From: Streptomyces sp. DH24
GTDB taxonomy: Bacteria > Actinomycetota > Actinomycetes > Streptomycetales > Streptomycetaceae
DNA: 64,000 nt
Assembly (NCBI RefSeq): GCF_029813775.1
Contig: NZ_JARVKW010000023.1
Location: forward strand, 1 to 64,000
Direction of reading: 5' to 3'
Part shown: piece by piece, positions 24,281 through 32,799 of the stretch
How the letters are laid out: each line of letters starts with the position of its first letter
Numbering within the stretch: the first letter of the stretch is position 1
Translations under genes and position numbers: made by a program
Notes under the pieces: generated by a model
What the model was told of the DNA's origin: nothing
The model's input: only the letters and a program-made list of their open reading frames with translations
Database searches by the model: none

Positions 24281-25771
24281 GTGCGCCTGCCCGCCCGTCT
24301 GTTTCCCGTCGCCGCGCTCACCGCGGCGTCCGCACTGCTCACCGGGTGCTTCGCCGCCACCGGGTCCCAGGATGGCGACGGCGGGGACGGCCGCCGCATA
24401 CGCGTCGCGATGATGCAGCCGCCGCGCTCCGGCCTGTCCCCGCTGTCCGACGACGCGTTCAAGCTGTCGCGCTGGTCGACCGCGGAGACGCTCGTGAAGC
24501 TGGACGCGGACGGCGACGCCGTGCCCGCGCTCGCCACCAAGTGGCAGCAGTCCGGGCGGAGCTGGACCTTCGAGATACGCGACGGCGTGACCTTCCACGA
24601 CGGGAGCGAGCTGACCGCCGAGGCCGTGGTGCGCTCCCTCACCCGCGCGGCCTCCGCCGCCCCGAAGCCCCGCATCCTGGACGGCGTCGAACTGACGGCC
24701 CGCGCGCGGGGCGACAGCGTCGTCGTCACCACCGCGGAGGCGGACCCGCTGGTCCCGCAGCGGCTCAGCTCCCCGCAGCTGTCGATCCTCGCGGCGAAGG
24801 CGTACCGCGGGAAGACCGTCGACCCGGTCGGCGCGGGCACCGGCCCCTTCGAGCTGACGAAGGTCGTCGGCACCTCCTCCGCCTCCCTCGACCGCTACGA
24901 CGGCTACTGGGGCCGCCGGGCCAAGTCCCCCGGCATCGACGTGACGTTCGTGCCCGACGGCACCGCGCGCGCCGCCGCCCTGCGCAGCGGCGAGGCCGAC
25001 ATCGTCGAGGCGGTCCCCGTGTCGCAGGCCGCGCTGCTCGACCAGGACCTGATCACCGAGGTGCCGATGCCGCGCACCAACACCCTGTACCTCAACACCG
25101 AGAAGGGTGCCTTCCGCAGTCCGGCGCTGCGGGCGGCGGCCCGGGAGGCGATCGACGCCGAGTCGATCGTGAAGGGCGTGTACGAGGGCCGCGCCGACGT
25201 CGCCGAGGGGCTGCTCGGGCCCGCGCTGCCGTGGGCGGCCGGGCTGCGCGGGCCGGTCGAGCGCGCCGAGGCCGGCGATCCGAACGGCAAGACCGTCACC
25301 ATCGGCACCTTCACCGACCGCGCGGAGCTGCCCGAGGTCGCCGCCGCGCTGCAACAGCAGCTCCAGAAGGCCGGGTTCAGGGTGAAGCTGGAGGTGCGGG
25401 AGTACGCGAACATCGAATCCGCCGCGCTGGCGGGCGAGTTCGACGCGTTCGTGCTGTCCCGCGCGACCGTCCTCGACTCCGGCGACCCGGCCGCCTACCT
25501 CTACAGCGACTTCGCCTCCGACGGCTCCTTCAACATCTCCCAGCTCGCCGACCCGGGCGTCGACAAGGCGCTGCGGAAGGCCGGCGGCACCCGCACCGGT
25601 GAGGCGCGGCGCGCCGCGGTCGTCGCCGCCGAGGCCGCCGTGCTGGCCACCGACGCGGCCGTGCCGATGCTCCACGAGCGGGTCATCCAGGGCGACGCCG
25701 CCGGGGTGACCGGCGCCGCGCACGACCCGCGCGAGCGGGAACTGGTCACGGCGGACACGTACGTCAAGTGA
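24281..25771 (+). CDS. ABC importer solute-binding lipoprotein (peptide/nickel/metallophore type)
   Basis: 496 residues. The signal peptide has a lipobox ending LLTGC, so the protein is membrane-anchored outside the cell. It belongs to the DppA/OppA/NikA family (SBP_bac_5): ETLVKLDADGDAVPALATKW, WTFEIRDGVTFHDG and GTGPFELTKV are diagnostic. The GTG start at 24281 follows GGAGGG. It is first in a four-gene unit coupled by overlaps. The Zur-like box upstream suggests the ligand carries zinc (for example a metallophore complex or a metal-binding peptide) rather than a nutritional peptide. Ligand specificity cannot be read directly. Confidence 0.88.
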   Translation: MRLPARLFPVAALTAASALLTGCFAATGSQDGDGGDGRRIRVAMMQPPRSGLSPLSDDAFKLSRWSTAETLVKLDADGDAVPALATKWQQSGRSWTFEIRDGVTFHDGSELTAEAVVRSLTRAASAAPKPRILDGVELTARARGDSVVVTTAEADPLVPQRLSSPQLSILAAKAYRGKTVDPVGAGTGPFELTKVVGTSSASLDRYDGYWGRRAKSPGIDVTFVPDGTARAAALRSGEADIVEAVPVSQAALLDQDLITEVPMPRTNTLYLNTEKGAFRSPALRAAAREAIDAESIVKGVYEGRADVAEGLLGPALPWAAGLRGPVERAEAGDPNGKTVTIGTFTDRAELPEVAAALQQQLQKAGFRVKLEVREYANIESAALAGEFDAFVLSRATVLDSGDPAAYLYSDFASDGSFNISQLADPGVDKALRKAGGTRTGEARRAAVVAAEAAVLATDAAVPMLHERVIQGDAAGVTGAAHDPRERELVTADTYVK

Positions 25772-27561
25772 GACCGACCGCCGCGGGGGCGACCCGCGCC
25801 CTCTCGCTCGCCGCCGTACTGGCCGCCGTCGGGCTGCTGCCCTGGCTGTCCGGCCGGGACCCGGCGCTGACCGTGCTGCGGGCCAGGTCCGCCGAGCAGG
25901 AGCCGACCCGCGAGGCCCTGGACGCCGTACGCCGTGACCTGGGCCTGGACGCCGGGCCGCTGTCGCTGCTCGGGCGGTGGGCCGGCGGGCTGGCGCGGGG
26001 CGATCTCGGGACCTCGTGGGTCTCGGGGACCGACGTGCTGCCGTCCGTCGTCGCCGGGCTCCAGGTGTCGCTGACGCTGATGGGCGCGGCGCTCGGGGTC
26101 GCGCTGCTGCTGGCCGTCGCGCTGGTGGCGCCGGTGCTGTGGCGGGGGCGCGGCACGGGCGGGGTGCTCGCCGCGATGCTGGCGGCCGTGCCGGAGTTCC
26201 TGCTGGCCACGGTGGCGCTGCTGGTGTGCGGGGTGTGGCTGGGGTGGCTGCCCACGTCCGGCTGGCAGGGACCGGCGCATCTGGTGCTGCCCGCCGTCGC
26301 GCTCGGCGTCCCGGCGGGCGGTCTGCTCGGACGGCTGGTCGCGGACGCGCTGCCCGGCGTGCTCGACGAGCGGTGGGTGGAGTTGTGGCGGGGCGCCGGG
26401 GTGAGCCGGGCGCGGATCGCGGGGGCCGCGCTGCGGCGCGTACTGCCGCCGCTGGTACCGCAGTTCGGGATGGCCGCCGTGGGCCTCACGGGCGGCGCGG
26501 TCGCCGTGGAGACGGTGTTCGCGGTGCCGGGCATCGGGCGTACGGCGCTCGGCGCGGCCAAGTCGCAGGACCTGCCGCTGCTCCAGGGCGCGGTGCTCGC
26601 GCTGCTCGCGCTGGGCCTGGTCACCGGCGCGCTGGCCGCCCTGCTGCGGCGCCGGCTGCTGGGCCCTGCGCTGCGCGACGCGGGGCTCGCCCTGCCGCCG
26701 GTGCGGCCGGTCCGCGCGCACCCGGCGGTGCCGGTCGTCCTGGGCGCCGTACTGCTCGCGGCGATCGGCTGGGGCCTGGTGCGCGACCCGTACGCGGTGG
26801 ACACGTCGGCCCGGCTGGCCGCGCCGTCCTGGACGTATCCGCTCGGCACCGACGGCCTGGGCCGCGACGTGCTGGCCCGGCTCGGGCACGGTGCGGCCGC
26901 CACGGTCGGCACGGCCGCCGCCGTCTGCCTGCTGAGCCTGCTGGCCGGGCTCGCGCTGGGCTTCCTGCCCGGGGTCGCGGCGGGCGCGGCGGACATCGCC
27001 AACGCGCTGCCCCCGGTGATCGTGGGCATCCTGGTCGCGGCGGTCGCCGGGCCGGGCACCGGCGGCGCGGCGCTCGCCGTCGCGCTGATCTCCTGGCCGC
27101 CGCTCGCCGCGCACGCCGCCGCGCTGGTGCAGGAGGTGCGGGCGTCGGCGTTCCTGACCGCCCAACGGGCCATCGGCGCGGGCCCGTTGTGGATCGTCAC
27201 CCGGCACGTCCTGCCGTCGGTGGCCGCGCCGGTCGCCCGGCACGCCCTGCTGCGGCTGCCCGGCATCGCGCTCGCGCTGGCGTCCCTGGGCTTCCTCGGC
27301 CTGGGCGCCCAGCCGCCCGCCCCCGAGTGGGGCCTGCTCCTGGACGAGTCCCGCGCCTACGTGGAACGCGCCCCGTGGGCGGCGCTCGCCCCGGCGGCCG
27401 CCCTGGCCCTGCTGGCCGGCCTCGCGGTGTCCGTGGCGGCGTACGCGCGGGGCCGGACGGCGGGGCGCGGCGGAACCGCGCGGCGTGCCGCCCGCGCCGG
27501 GCGGCCCGCACGGCCCGGCACCCCTACCCCGGTGAAGGAGGCCCCCGTTGCAGCCGGATGA
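25768..27561 (+). CDS. Fused ABC importer permease (DppB-DppC type in one polypeptide)
   Basis: 597 residues containing two complete permease domains. The first half (about 1-300) is DppB-like with EAA-type loop WRGAGVSRARIAGAALRRVLPP. The second half (about 330-560) is DppC-like, starting with YPLGTDGLGRDVLARL and with loop AQRAIGAGPLWIVTRHVLP. These domains are almost always separate subunits. There is no sign of frameshift: reading is continuous and the joint (about 300-330) is a plausible loop. The GTG start overlaps the binding-protein stop by four bases. Confidence 0.88.
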   Translation: MRPTAAGATRALSLAAVLAAVGLLPWLSGRDPALTVLRARSAEQEPTREALDAVRRDLGLDAGPLSLLGRWAGGLARGDLGTSWVSGTDVLPSVVAGLQVSLTLMGAALGVALLLAVALVAPVLWRGRGTGGVLAAMLAAVPEFLLATVALLVCGVWLGWLPTSGWQGPAHLVLPAVALGVPAGGLLGRLVADALPGVLDERWVELWRGAGVSRARIAGAALRRVLPPLVPQFGMAAVGLTGGAVAVETVFAVPGIGRTALGAAKSQDLPLLQGAVLALLALGLVTGALAALLRRRLLGPALRDAGLALPPVRPVRAHPAVPVVLGAVLLAAIGWGLVRDPYAVDTSARLAAPSWTYPLGTDGLGRDVLARLGHGAAATVGTAAAVCLLSLLAGLALGFLPGVAAGAADIANALPPVIVGILVAAVAGPGTGGAALAVALISWPPLAAHAAALVQEVRASAFLTAQRAIGAGPLWIVTRHVLPSVAAPVARHALLRLPGIALALASLGFLGLGAQPPAPEWGLLLDESRAYVERAPWAALAPAAALALLAGLAVSVAAYARGRTAGRGGTARRAARAGRPARPGTPTPVKEAPVAAG

Positions 27562-28528
27562 GCCGCTGCTGTCCGTGCGCGACCTGCGCATCGCCTTCGA
27601 CGGCGTGGAGGCCGTCCGCGGTCTCTCCTTCGACGTCCGCCCCGGTGAAGTGCTCGCCCTGGTCGGCGAGTCGGGCGCGGGCAAGTCGCTCACGGCGCGG
27701 GCACTGCTCGGGATGGTGCCGCGCGGGGCGGTGACGAGCGGGAGCGTGACGCTGCGGGGCTCCCGCGACCTCGCCGCCGAGCGGGGCCGGCGGATCGCGC
27801 TGGTCCCGCAGGACGCGCTGGCCGCGCTCTCGCCGGTGCACCCCGTGGGTGACCAACTCGCCGCCGCCGTACGGTCGGTGCGGCGCGTGTCGCGGGCCGA
27901 GGCGCGGGCGCGGGCGGTCGCGGCGCTGGACCGCGTCGGCATCCCGGACGCCGCCCGGGCGGCACGCGCCTACCCCCACGAGTACTCGGGCGGCATGCGC
28001 CAGCGCGCCGTCATCGCCATGGCCGCGGTCAACGAGCCCGACGTGCTGGTCGCCGACGAGCCGACCACCGCGCTGGACGAGGAGCGCCGGGACCAGGTCC
28101 TGGGCGTGCTCGCCGAGCGGCGGGAGGCGGTCGGCGCGGCGCTGGTCCTCGTCACGCACGACATGGACGCCGTGGGGGACCACGCGGACCGCGTGCTGGT
28201 CATGTACGCCGGGCGGCTCACCGAACTCGGCCCGGCCGGCGACGTACTGGCCCGCCCCCGCGCCCCCTACACGGCCGGTCTGCTCGCCTCACTCCCGCAG
28301 CACACGCCGCCCGGCCGACGGCTGCCCGCGCTGCCCGGCACCCCGCCCGCCCCCGGCGCGCTGCCGGCGGGCTGCGCCTTCGCCCCGCGCTGCCCGCTCG
28401 CGGCGGACGTGTGCCAGGAGACGGACCCCGAGCCGCGGCGGACGGACGGCCGCCTGGTCGCCTGCCACCGCCCGGACGACGTCCCCTCCCCCGCCCTCGC
28501 GCTGTTCCAGGAGACGCAGTCCGCATGA
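27548..28528 (+). CDS. ABC importer ATPase (DppD type)
   Basis: 326 residues. Walker A GESGAGKS, signature YSGGMRQR and Walker B VLVADEPTTALD are all in place. The C-terminus has the oligopeptide-transporter Cys cluster (GCAFAPRCPLAADVCQE). The start is TTG at 27548, 6 bases after a strong AAGGAGG, overlapping the permease gene by 14 bp; no in-frame ATG or GTG fits better. Energises uptake with the downstream ATPase. Confidence 0.9.
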   Translation: MQPDEPLLSVRDLRIAFDGVEAVRGLSFDVRPGEVLALVGESGAGKSLTARALLGMVPRGAVTSGSVTLRGSRDLAAERGRRIALVPQDALAALSPVHPVGDQLAAAVRSVRRVSRAEARARAVAALDRVGIPDAARAARAYPHEYSGGMRQRAVIAMAAVNEPDVLVADEPTTALDEERRDQVLGVLAERREAVGAALVLVTHDMDAVGDHADRVLVMYAGRLTELGPAGDVLARPRAPYTAGLLASLPQHTPPGRRLPALPGTPPAPGALPAGCAFAPRCPLAADVCQETDPEPRRTDGRLVACHRPDDVPSPALALFQETQSA

Positions 28529-29199
28529 GCACCCCGCCACCACCCCTGCTCGACGTCCGGGGCCTCGTCGTCCGCTACGGCCCGGTCACCGCCGTGGACG
28601 GCGTCTCCTTCTCGCTGGACGCCGGGGAGACCCTCGCCCTCGACGGGCCGTCCGGCTGCGGCAAGTCCTCCACGGCGCTGGCCGTGCTCCAGCTGCGCCG
28701 CCCCGACGCGGGCGAAGTACGCTTCGAGGGACGGGAGTTGACGACTCTCCCGGAACGGGAACTGCGCCCGCTCCGCCCCCGCATGCAGCCGGTCTTCCAG
28801 GACCCCTACGGCTCCCTGAGCCCTCGCCACCGCATCCGCGACGCGGTGGCTGAGCCGCTGAAGGTGCAGGGCCGCTGGCACGCCACCGACGGCCCCGCGC
28901 GCGTCGCCGAACTGCTCGACCGGGTCGGCCTGGACCCCTCCTACGGCGACCGCCGCCCGCACGAGCTGTCCGGCGGCCAGTGCCAGCGCGCCGGCATCGC
29001 ACGGGCCCTGGCGTCCGACCCCCGTCTGCTGGTCCTGGACGAACCGGTGTCGGCCCTCGACCCGTCGGTCCGGGCCGGGGTGCTGAACCTGCTCGCCGAC
29101 CTCCAGGACGAGCTGGGCCTCGGCTACCTCTTCATCTGCCACGACCGGGCCGTCGTACGGCACTTCGCTGACCGGGTGCTGGAGATGCGGGCTCCCTGA
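28525..29199 (+). CDS. ABC importer ATPase (DppF type), short form
   Basis: 224 residues. Walker A GPSGCGKSS, signature LSGGQCQRAG and Walker B LLVLDEPVSALD are present. The protein ends soon after the H-loop (FICHDRAVV), so the C-terminal oligopeptide-transporter domain found in the usual 320-residue DppF is missing. The stop is clean and a hairpin follows, so this looks like a natural short form, as in NikE-type subunits. The ATG start overlaps the previous stop (ATGA). Confidence 0.9.
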   Translation: MSTPPPPLLDVRGLVVRYGPVTAVDGVSFSLDAGETLALDGPSGCGKSSTALAVLQLRRPDAGEVRFEGRELTTLPERELRPLRPRMQPVFQDPYGSLSPRHRIRDAVAEPLKVQGRWHATDGPARVAELLDRVGLDPSYGDRRPHELSGGQCQRAGIARALASDPRLLVLDEPVSALDPSVRAGVLNLLADLQDELGLGYLFICHDRAVVRHFADRVLEMRAP

Positions 29200-29213
29200 G
29201 CGCACACGCGAAA

Positions 29214-29248
29214 GCGCCGGGCGAGCTGGTCTCCAGCCCGCCCGGCGC
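29214..29248. terminator. Bidirectional terminator hairpin between importer operon and serA
   Basis: GCGCCGGGC pairs with GCCCGGCGC (outer arms near 29214-29222 and 29240-29248) with an inner CTGG/CCAG stem, in the 70-bp convergent gap. Confidence 0.7.
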
Positions 29249-29269
29249 CCCGCTGCTTCAGCGGCAGCC

Positions 29270-30871
29270 TCAGACCAGGTTCACCGAGCGGGCCGACGTC
29301 GCGCCGATCTCCGCGGCGACCTCCGACAGCACCGCGGGACCCACCGTGTCGTCCACGGTCAGCACCGCCAGCGCCTCGCCGCCGACGGCGGCGCGGGCCA
29401 CCTGCATGCCGGCGATGTTGATGCCCGACTCGCCGAGGATGCGGCCGACCGTGCCGACGACACCGGGACGGTCCTCGTAGCGCAGCACCACCATGTGGTC
29501 GGCGAGCGCGAGGTCCACGTCGTAGTCACCGACGGCGACGATCTTCTGGACGTGCTTCGGGCCGGCCAGCGTGCCGGAGACCGACACCTCCTCGCCGGTG
29601 CCGAGCGTGCCGCGCACCGTCACGACGTTGCGGTGGTCGGCCGACTCCGAGCTGGTCGTCAGCCGCACCTCGACGCCGCGCTCCTGCGCGAACAGCGGGG
29701 CGTTGACGTACGACACCGTCTCGTCGACGACGTCCTCGAAGACACCCTTGAGGGCGCTGAGCTCCAGCACCTTCACGTCGTGCTGGGTGATCTCGCCGTA
29801 CACCTCGACGTCGAGGCGGACCGCGACCTCACCGGCGAGCGCGGTGAAGATGCGGCCGAGGCGCTCGGCGAGCGGCAGGCCCGGCTTGACGTCCTCGGCG
29901 ATGACACCGCCCTGCACGTTCACCGCGTCCGGGACCAGCTCACCGGCGAGGGCGAGACGCACCGACTTCGCGACGGCGATACCGGCCTTCTCCTGCGCCT
30001 CGTCCGTGGAGGCACCGAGGTGCGGGGTGCACACGACCTGGTCGAACTCGAACAGCGGCGAGTCCGTGCACGGCTCCTTGGCGTACACGTCGAGGCCGGC
30101 GCCGGCGACGCGGCCCTCCTTGAGCGCCGAGTACAGCGCCTCCTCGTCGACGATGCCGCCGCGCGCGGCGTTGACGATGCGGACGCTCGGCTTGACCTTG
30201 CGCAGCGCCTCGTCGCCGATCAGGCCGACCGTCTCGGGGGTCTTGGGCAGGTGGACGGTGATGAAGTCGGAGACCTGCAGCAGCTCGTCCAGGGAGAGCA
30301 CCTTGACGCCCATCTGCGCGGCCCGGGCGGGCTGCACGTAGGGGTCGTAGGCGACGACCTTCATGCCGAAGCCGGACATGCGCTGGGCGACGAGGGCACC
30401 GATGCGGCCCAGGCCGACGACACCGAGCGTCTTCTCCGCCAGCTCCACACCCGTGTACTTGCTGCGCTTCCACTCGCCGTTCTTCAGAGCGGCGTTGGCC
30501 TGCGGGATGTTGCGGGCGGTGGCGATGATCAGACCGCAGGCCAGCTCGGCGGCGGTCACGATGTTGGAGGTGGGGGCGTTGACGACCATCACGCCGGCCT
30601 TGGTGGCGGCGGAGACGTCGACGTTGTCAAGGCCGACGCCGGCTCGCGCGACGACCTTCAGCTTGCGGGCGGCGGAGATCGCCTCGGCGTCGACCTTGGT
30701 GGCCGAGCGGACCAGGATCGCGTCCACGTCGGCGATGGCCGGGAGCAGCTCGTCCCGGTCGGCGCCGTTGCAGTGGCGGATCTCGAAGTCCGGACCAAGC
30801 GCGTCCACGGTCGCGGGCGACAGCTCTTCAGCGATGAGTACCGTAGCTTTTCGACTGGGGTACGAGCTCAC
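29270..30871 (-). CDS. serA: D-3-phosphoglycerate dehydrogenase, long form with ACT domain
   Basis: 533 residues. First step of serine synthesis. The NAD domain has VVGLGRIGALVAQRM, the catalytic Arg is in NAARGGIVDEEAL and the catalytic His in CTPHLGASTDEAQ. After the catalytic core come an intervening domain (residues about 320-455) and a C-terminal ACT domain (RPGVVGTVGRILGESGINIAG) for feedback by serine, as in mycobacterial SerA. The GTG at 30871 follows GAGGA. It is downstream of ilvC but separated by a terminator and about 240 bp, so it probably has its own promoter. Confidence 0.94.
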   Translation of the reverse strand: MSSYPSRKATVLIAEELSPATVDALGPDFEIRHCNGADRDELLPAIADVDAILVRSATKVDAEAISAARKLKVVARAGVGLDNVDVSAATKAGVMVVNAPTSNIVTAAELACGLIIATARNIPQANAALKNGEWKRSKYTGVELAEKTLGVVGLGRIGALVAQRMSGFGMKVVAYDPYVQPARAAQMGVKVLSLDELLQVSDFITVHLPKTPETVGLIGDEALRKVKPSVRIVNAARGGIVDEEALYSALKEGRVAGAGLDVYAKEPCTDSPLFEFDQVVCTPHLGASTDEAQEKAGIAVAKSVRLALAGELVPDAVNVQGGVIAEDVKPGLPLAERLGRIFTALAGEVAVRLDVEVYGEITQHDVKVLELSALKGVFEDVVDETVSYVNAPLFAQERGVEVRLTTSSESADHRNVVTVRGTLGTGEEVSVSGTLAGPKHVQKIVAVGDYDVDLALADHMVVLRYEDRPGVVGTVGRILGESGINIAGMQVARAAVGGEALAVLTVDDTVGPAVLSEVAAEIGATSARSVNLV

Positions 30872-31096
30872 GTGAGTCCTCACAAGTCCAATGCGGACGG
30901 CCGTCCCGACGGCCGCATGCGGTGGAGGGTTGCTAGCCGCGTGGAAGACGCACGACGCTGTGGGCCTGACGCGTATGTTCTGCAGCAGTGTAGTGGCGCC
31001 GAGGGCGTCGTCTTACGCCGCTACGGAAGGATCACCCGTCCGTGGCCGGACGGGATGGACAACGCCGCACCTACGACGTTACCCGGGGTTCGCCGA

Positions 31097-31125
31097 AGGG
31101 GCCGGAGCGAGATGCTCCGGCCCCT
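31097..31125 (-). terminator. Terminator of ilvC
   Basis: A perfect 12-bp stem (31097-31108 with 31114-31125, loop of 5) lies 13 bp beyond the ilvC stop, ending with TT on the minus strand. Confidence 0.82.
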
Positions 31126-31137
31126 CGGGCGGGCGGC

Positions 31138-32136
<999 letters not shown>

Positions 32137-32169
32137 TTTGGGTTCTCTCCTTGTGTGCAGGTGTCGCGT

Positions 32170-32188
32170 CCCACCGTATGACGGTGGG
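32170..32188 (-). promoter_or_regulatory. Hairpin in the ilvC 5' region
   Basis: CCCACCGT (32170-32177) pairs perfectly with ACGGTGGG (32181-32188) around a 3-base loop, 34 bp upstream of the ilvC start. There is no T tract, so it is more likely a processing or stability element, or an operator, than a terminator. Confidence 0.45.
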
Positions 32189-32218
32189 GGGAGGGGAAGT
32201 TTCGGGGTCTCGGAATGC

Positions 32219-32244
32219 GGGCGGCCGGATGAGCCCGGCCGCCC
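32219..32244 (-). terminator. Terminator-like hairpin after ilvN
   Basis: GGGCGGCCGG (32219-32228) pairs with CCGGCCGCCC (32235-32244) across 6 bases, 11 bp after the ilvN stop. It should limit readthrough from ilvBN into ilvC. Confidence 0.7.
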
Positions 32245-32254
32245 GGTTGTGTCG

Positions 32255-32779
32255 CTATGCCGACCGGTCGAGAGCGCGCAGCGAGCGGTCCGTGATCGAA
32301 CGGGCGCCGCGGCCGATCGCGATCGTGCCGGACTGGACCAGCTCCTTGATGCCGTACGGCTCCAGCATCTTGAGCATGGCGGACAGCTTCTCGCCGGACC
32401 CGGTGGCCTCGATGGTCACGGCCTCCGGGGAGACGTCCACGGTCTTGGCGCGGAACAGCTGGACGATCTCGACGATTTGGGAGCGCGTCTCGTTGTCGGC
32501 GCGCACCTTCACCAGGACGAGTTCGCGCTGCACGGCCTGGGACGGCTCGAGTTCGACGATCTTCAGCACGTTGACGAGCTTGTTGAGCTGCTTGGTCACC
32601 TGCTCCAGTGGCAGGTCCTCGACGTTCACCACGATGGTGATGCGGGAGATGTCGGCGTGCTCGGTGACGCCCACCGCCAGCGAGTCGATGTTGAAACCGC
32701 GCCGGGAGAACAGGGCGGCGATGCGGGCGAGGATGCCCGGGGTGTTCTCCACCAGGACGGAGAGCGTGTGCTTGGACAT
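32255..32779 (-). CDS. ilvN: Acetolactate synthase small (regulatory) subunit
   Basis: 174 residues. Two ACT-like domains: the first starts LSVLVENTPGILARIAALFSRRG and contains the valine-binding loop; the second spans residues about 80-165. It binds IlvB and gives feedback inhibition by valine. The gap to ilvB is 20 bp, which indicates an operon. Confidence 0.95.
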   Translation of the reverse strand: MSKHTLSVLVENTPGILARIAALFSRRGFNIDSLAVGVTEHADISRITIVVNVEDLPLEQVTKQLNKLVNVLKIVELEPSQAVQRELVLVKVRADNETRSQIVEIVQLFRAKTVDVSPEAVTIEATGSGEKLSAMLKMLEPYGIKELVQSGTIAIGRGARSITDRSLRALDRSA

Positions 32780-32799
32780 GTTCGTGTGCTCTTCCTCGC

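Noticed and set aside
25501..27942. 813-codon minus-strand frame opposite the fused permease
   Set aside because: Low-complexity Arg/Pro/Ala-rich sequence; the plus strand encodes a full transporter.
30880..30918. 12-codon ORF (MRPSGRPSALDL) ending just before the serA start, considered as a serine leader peptide
   Set aside because: Only two of 12 codons are Ser and they are not adjacent; no terminator lies between it and serA.
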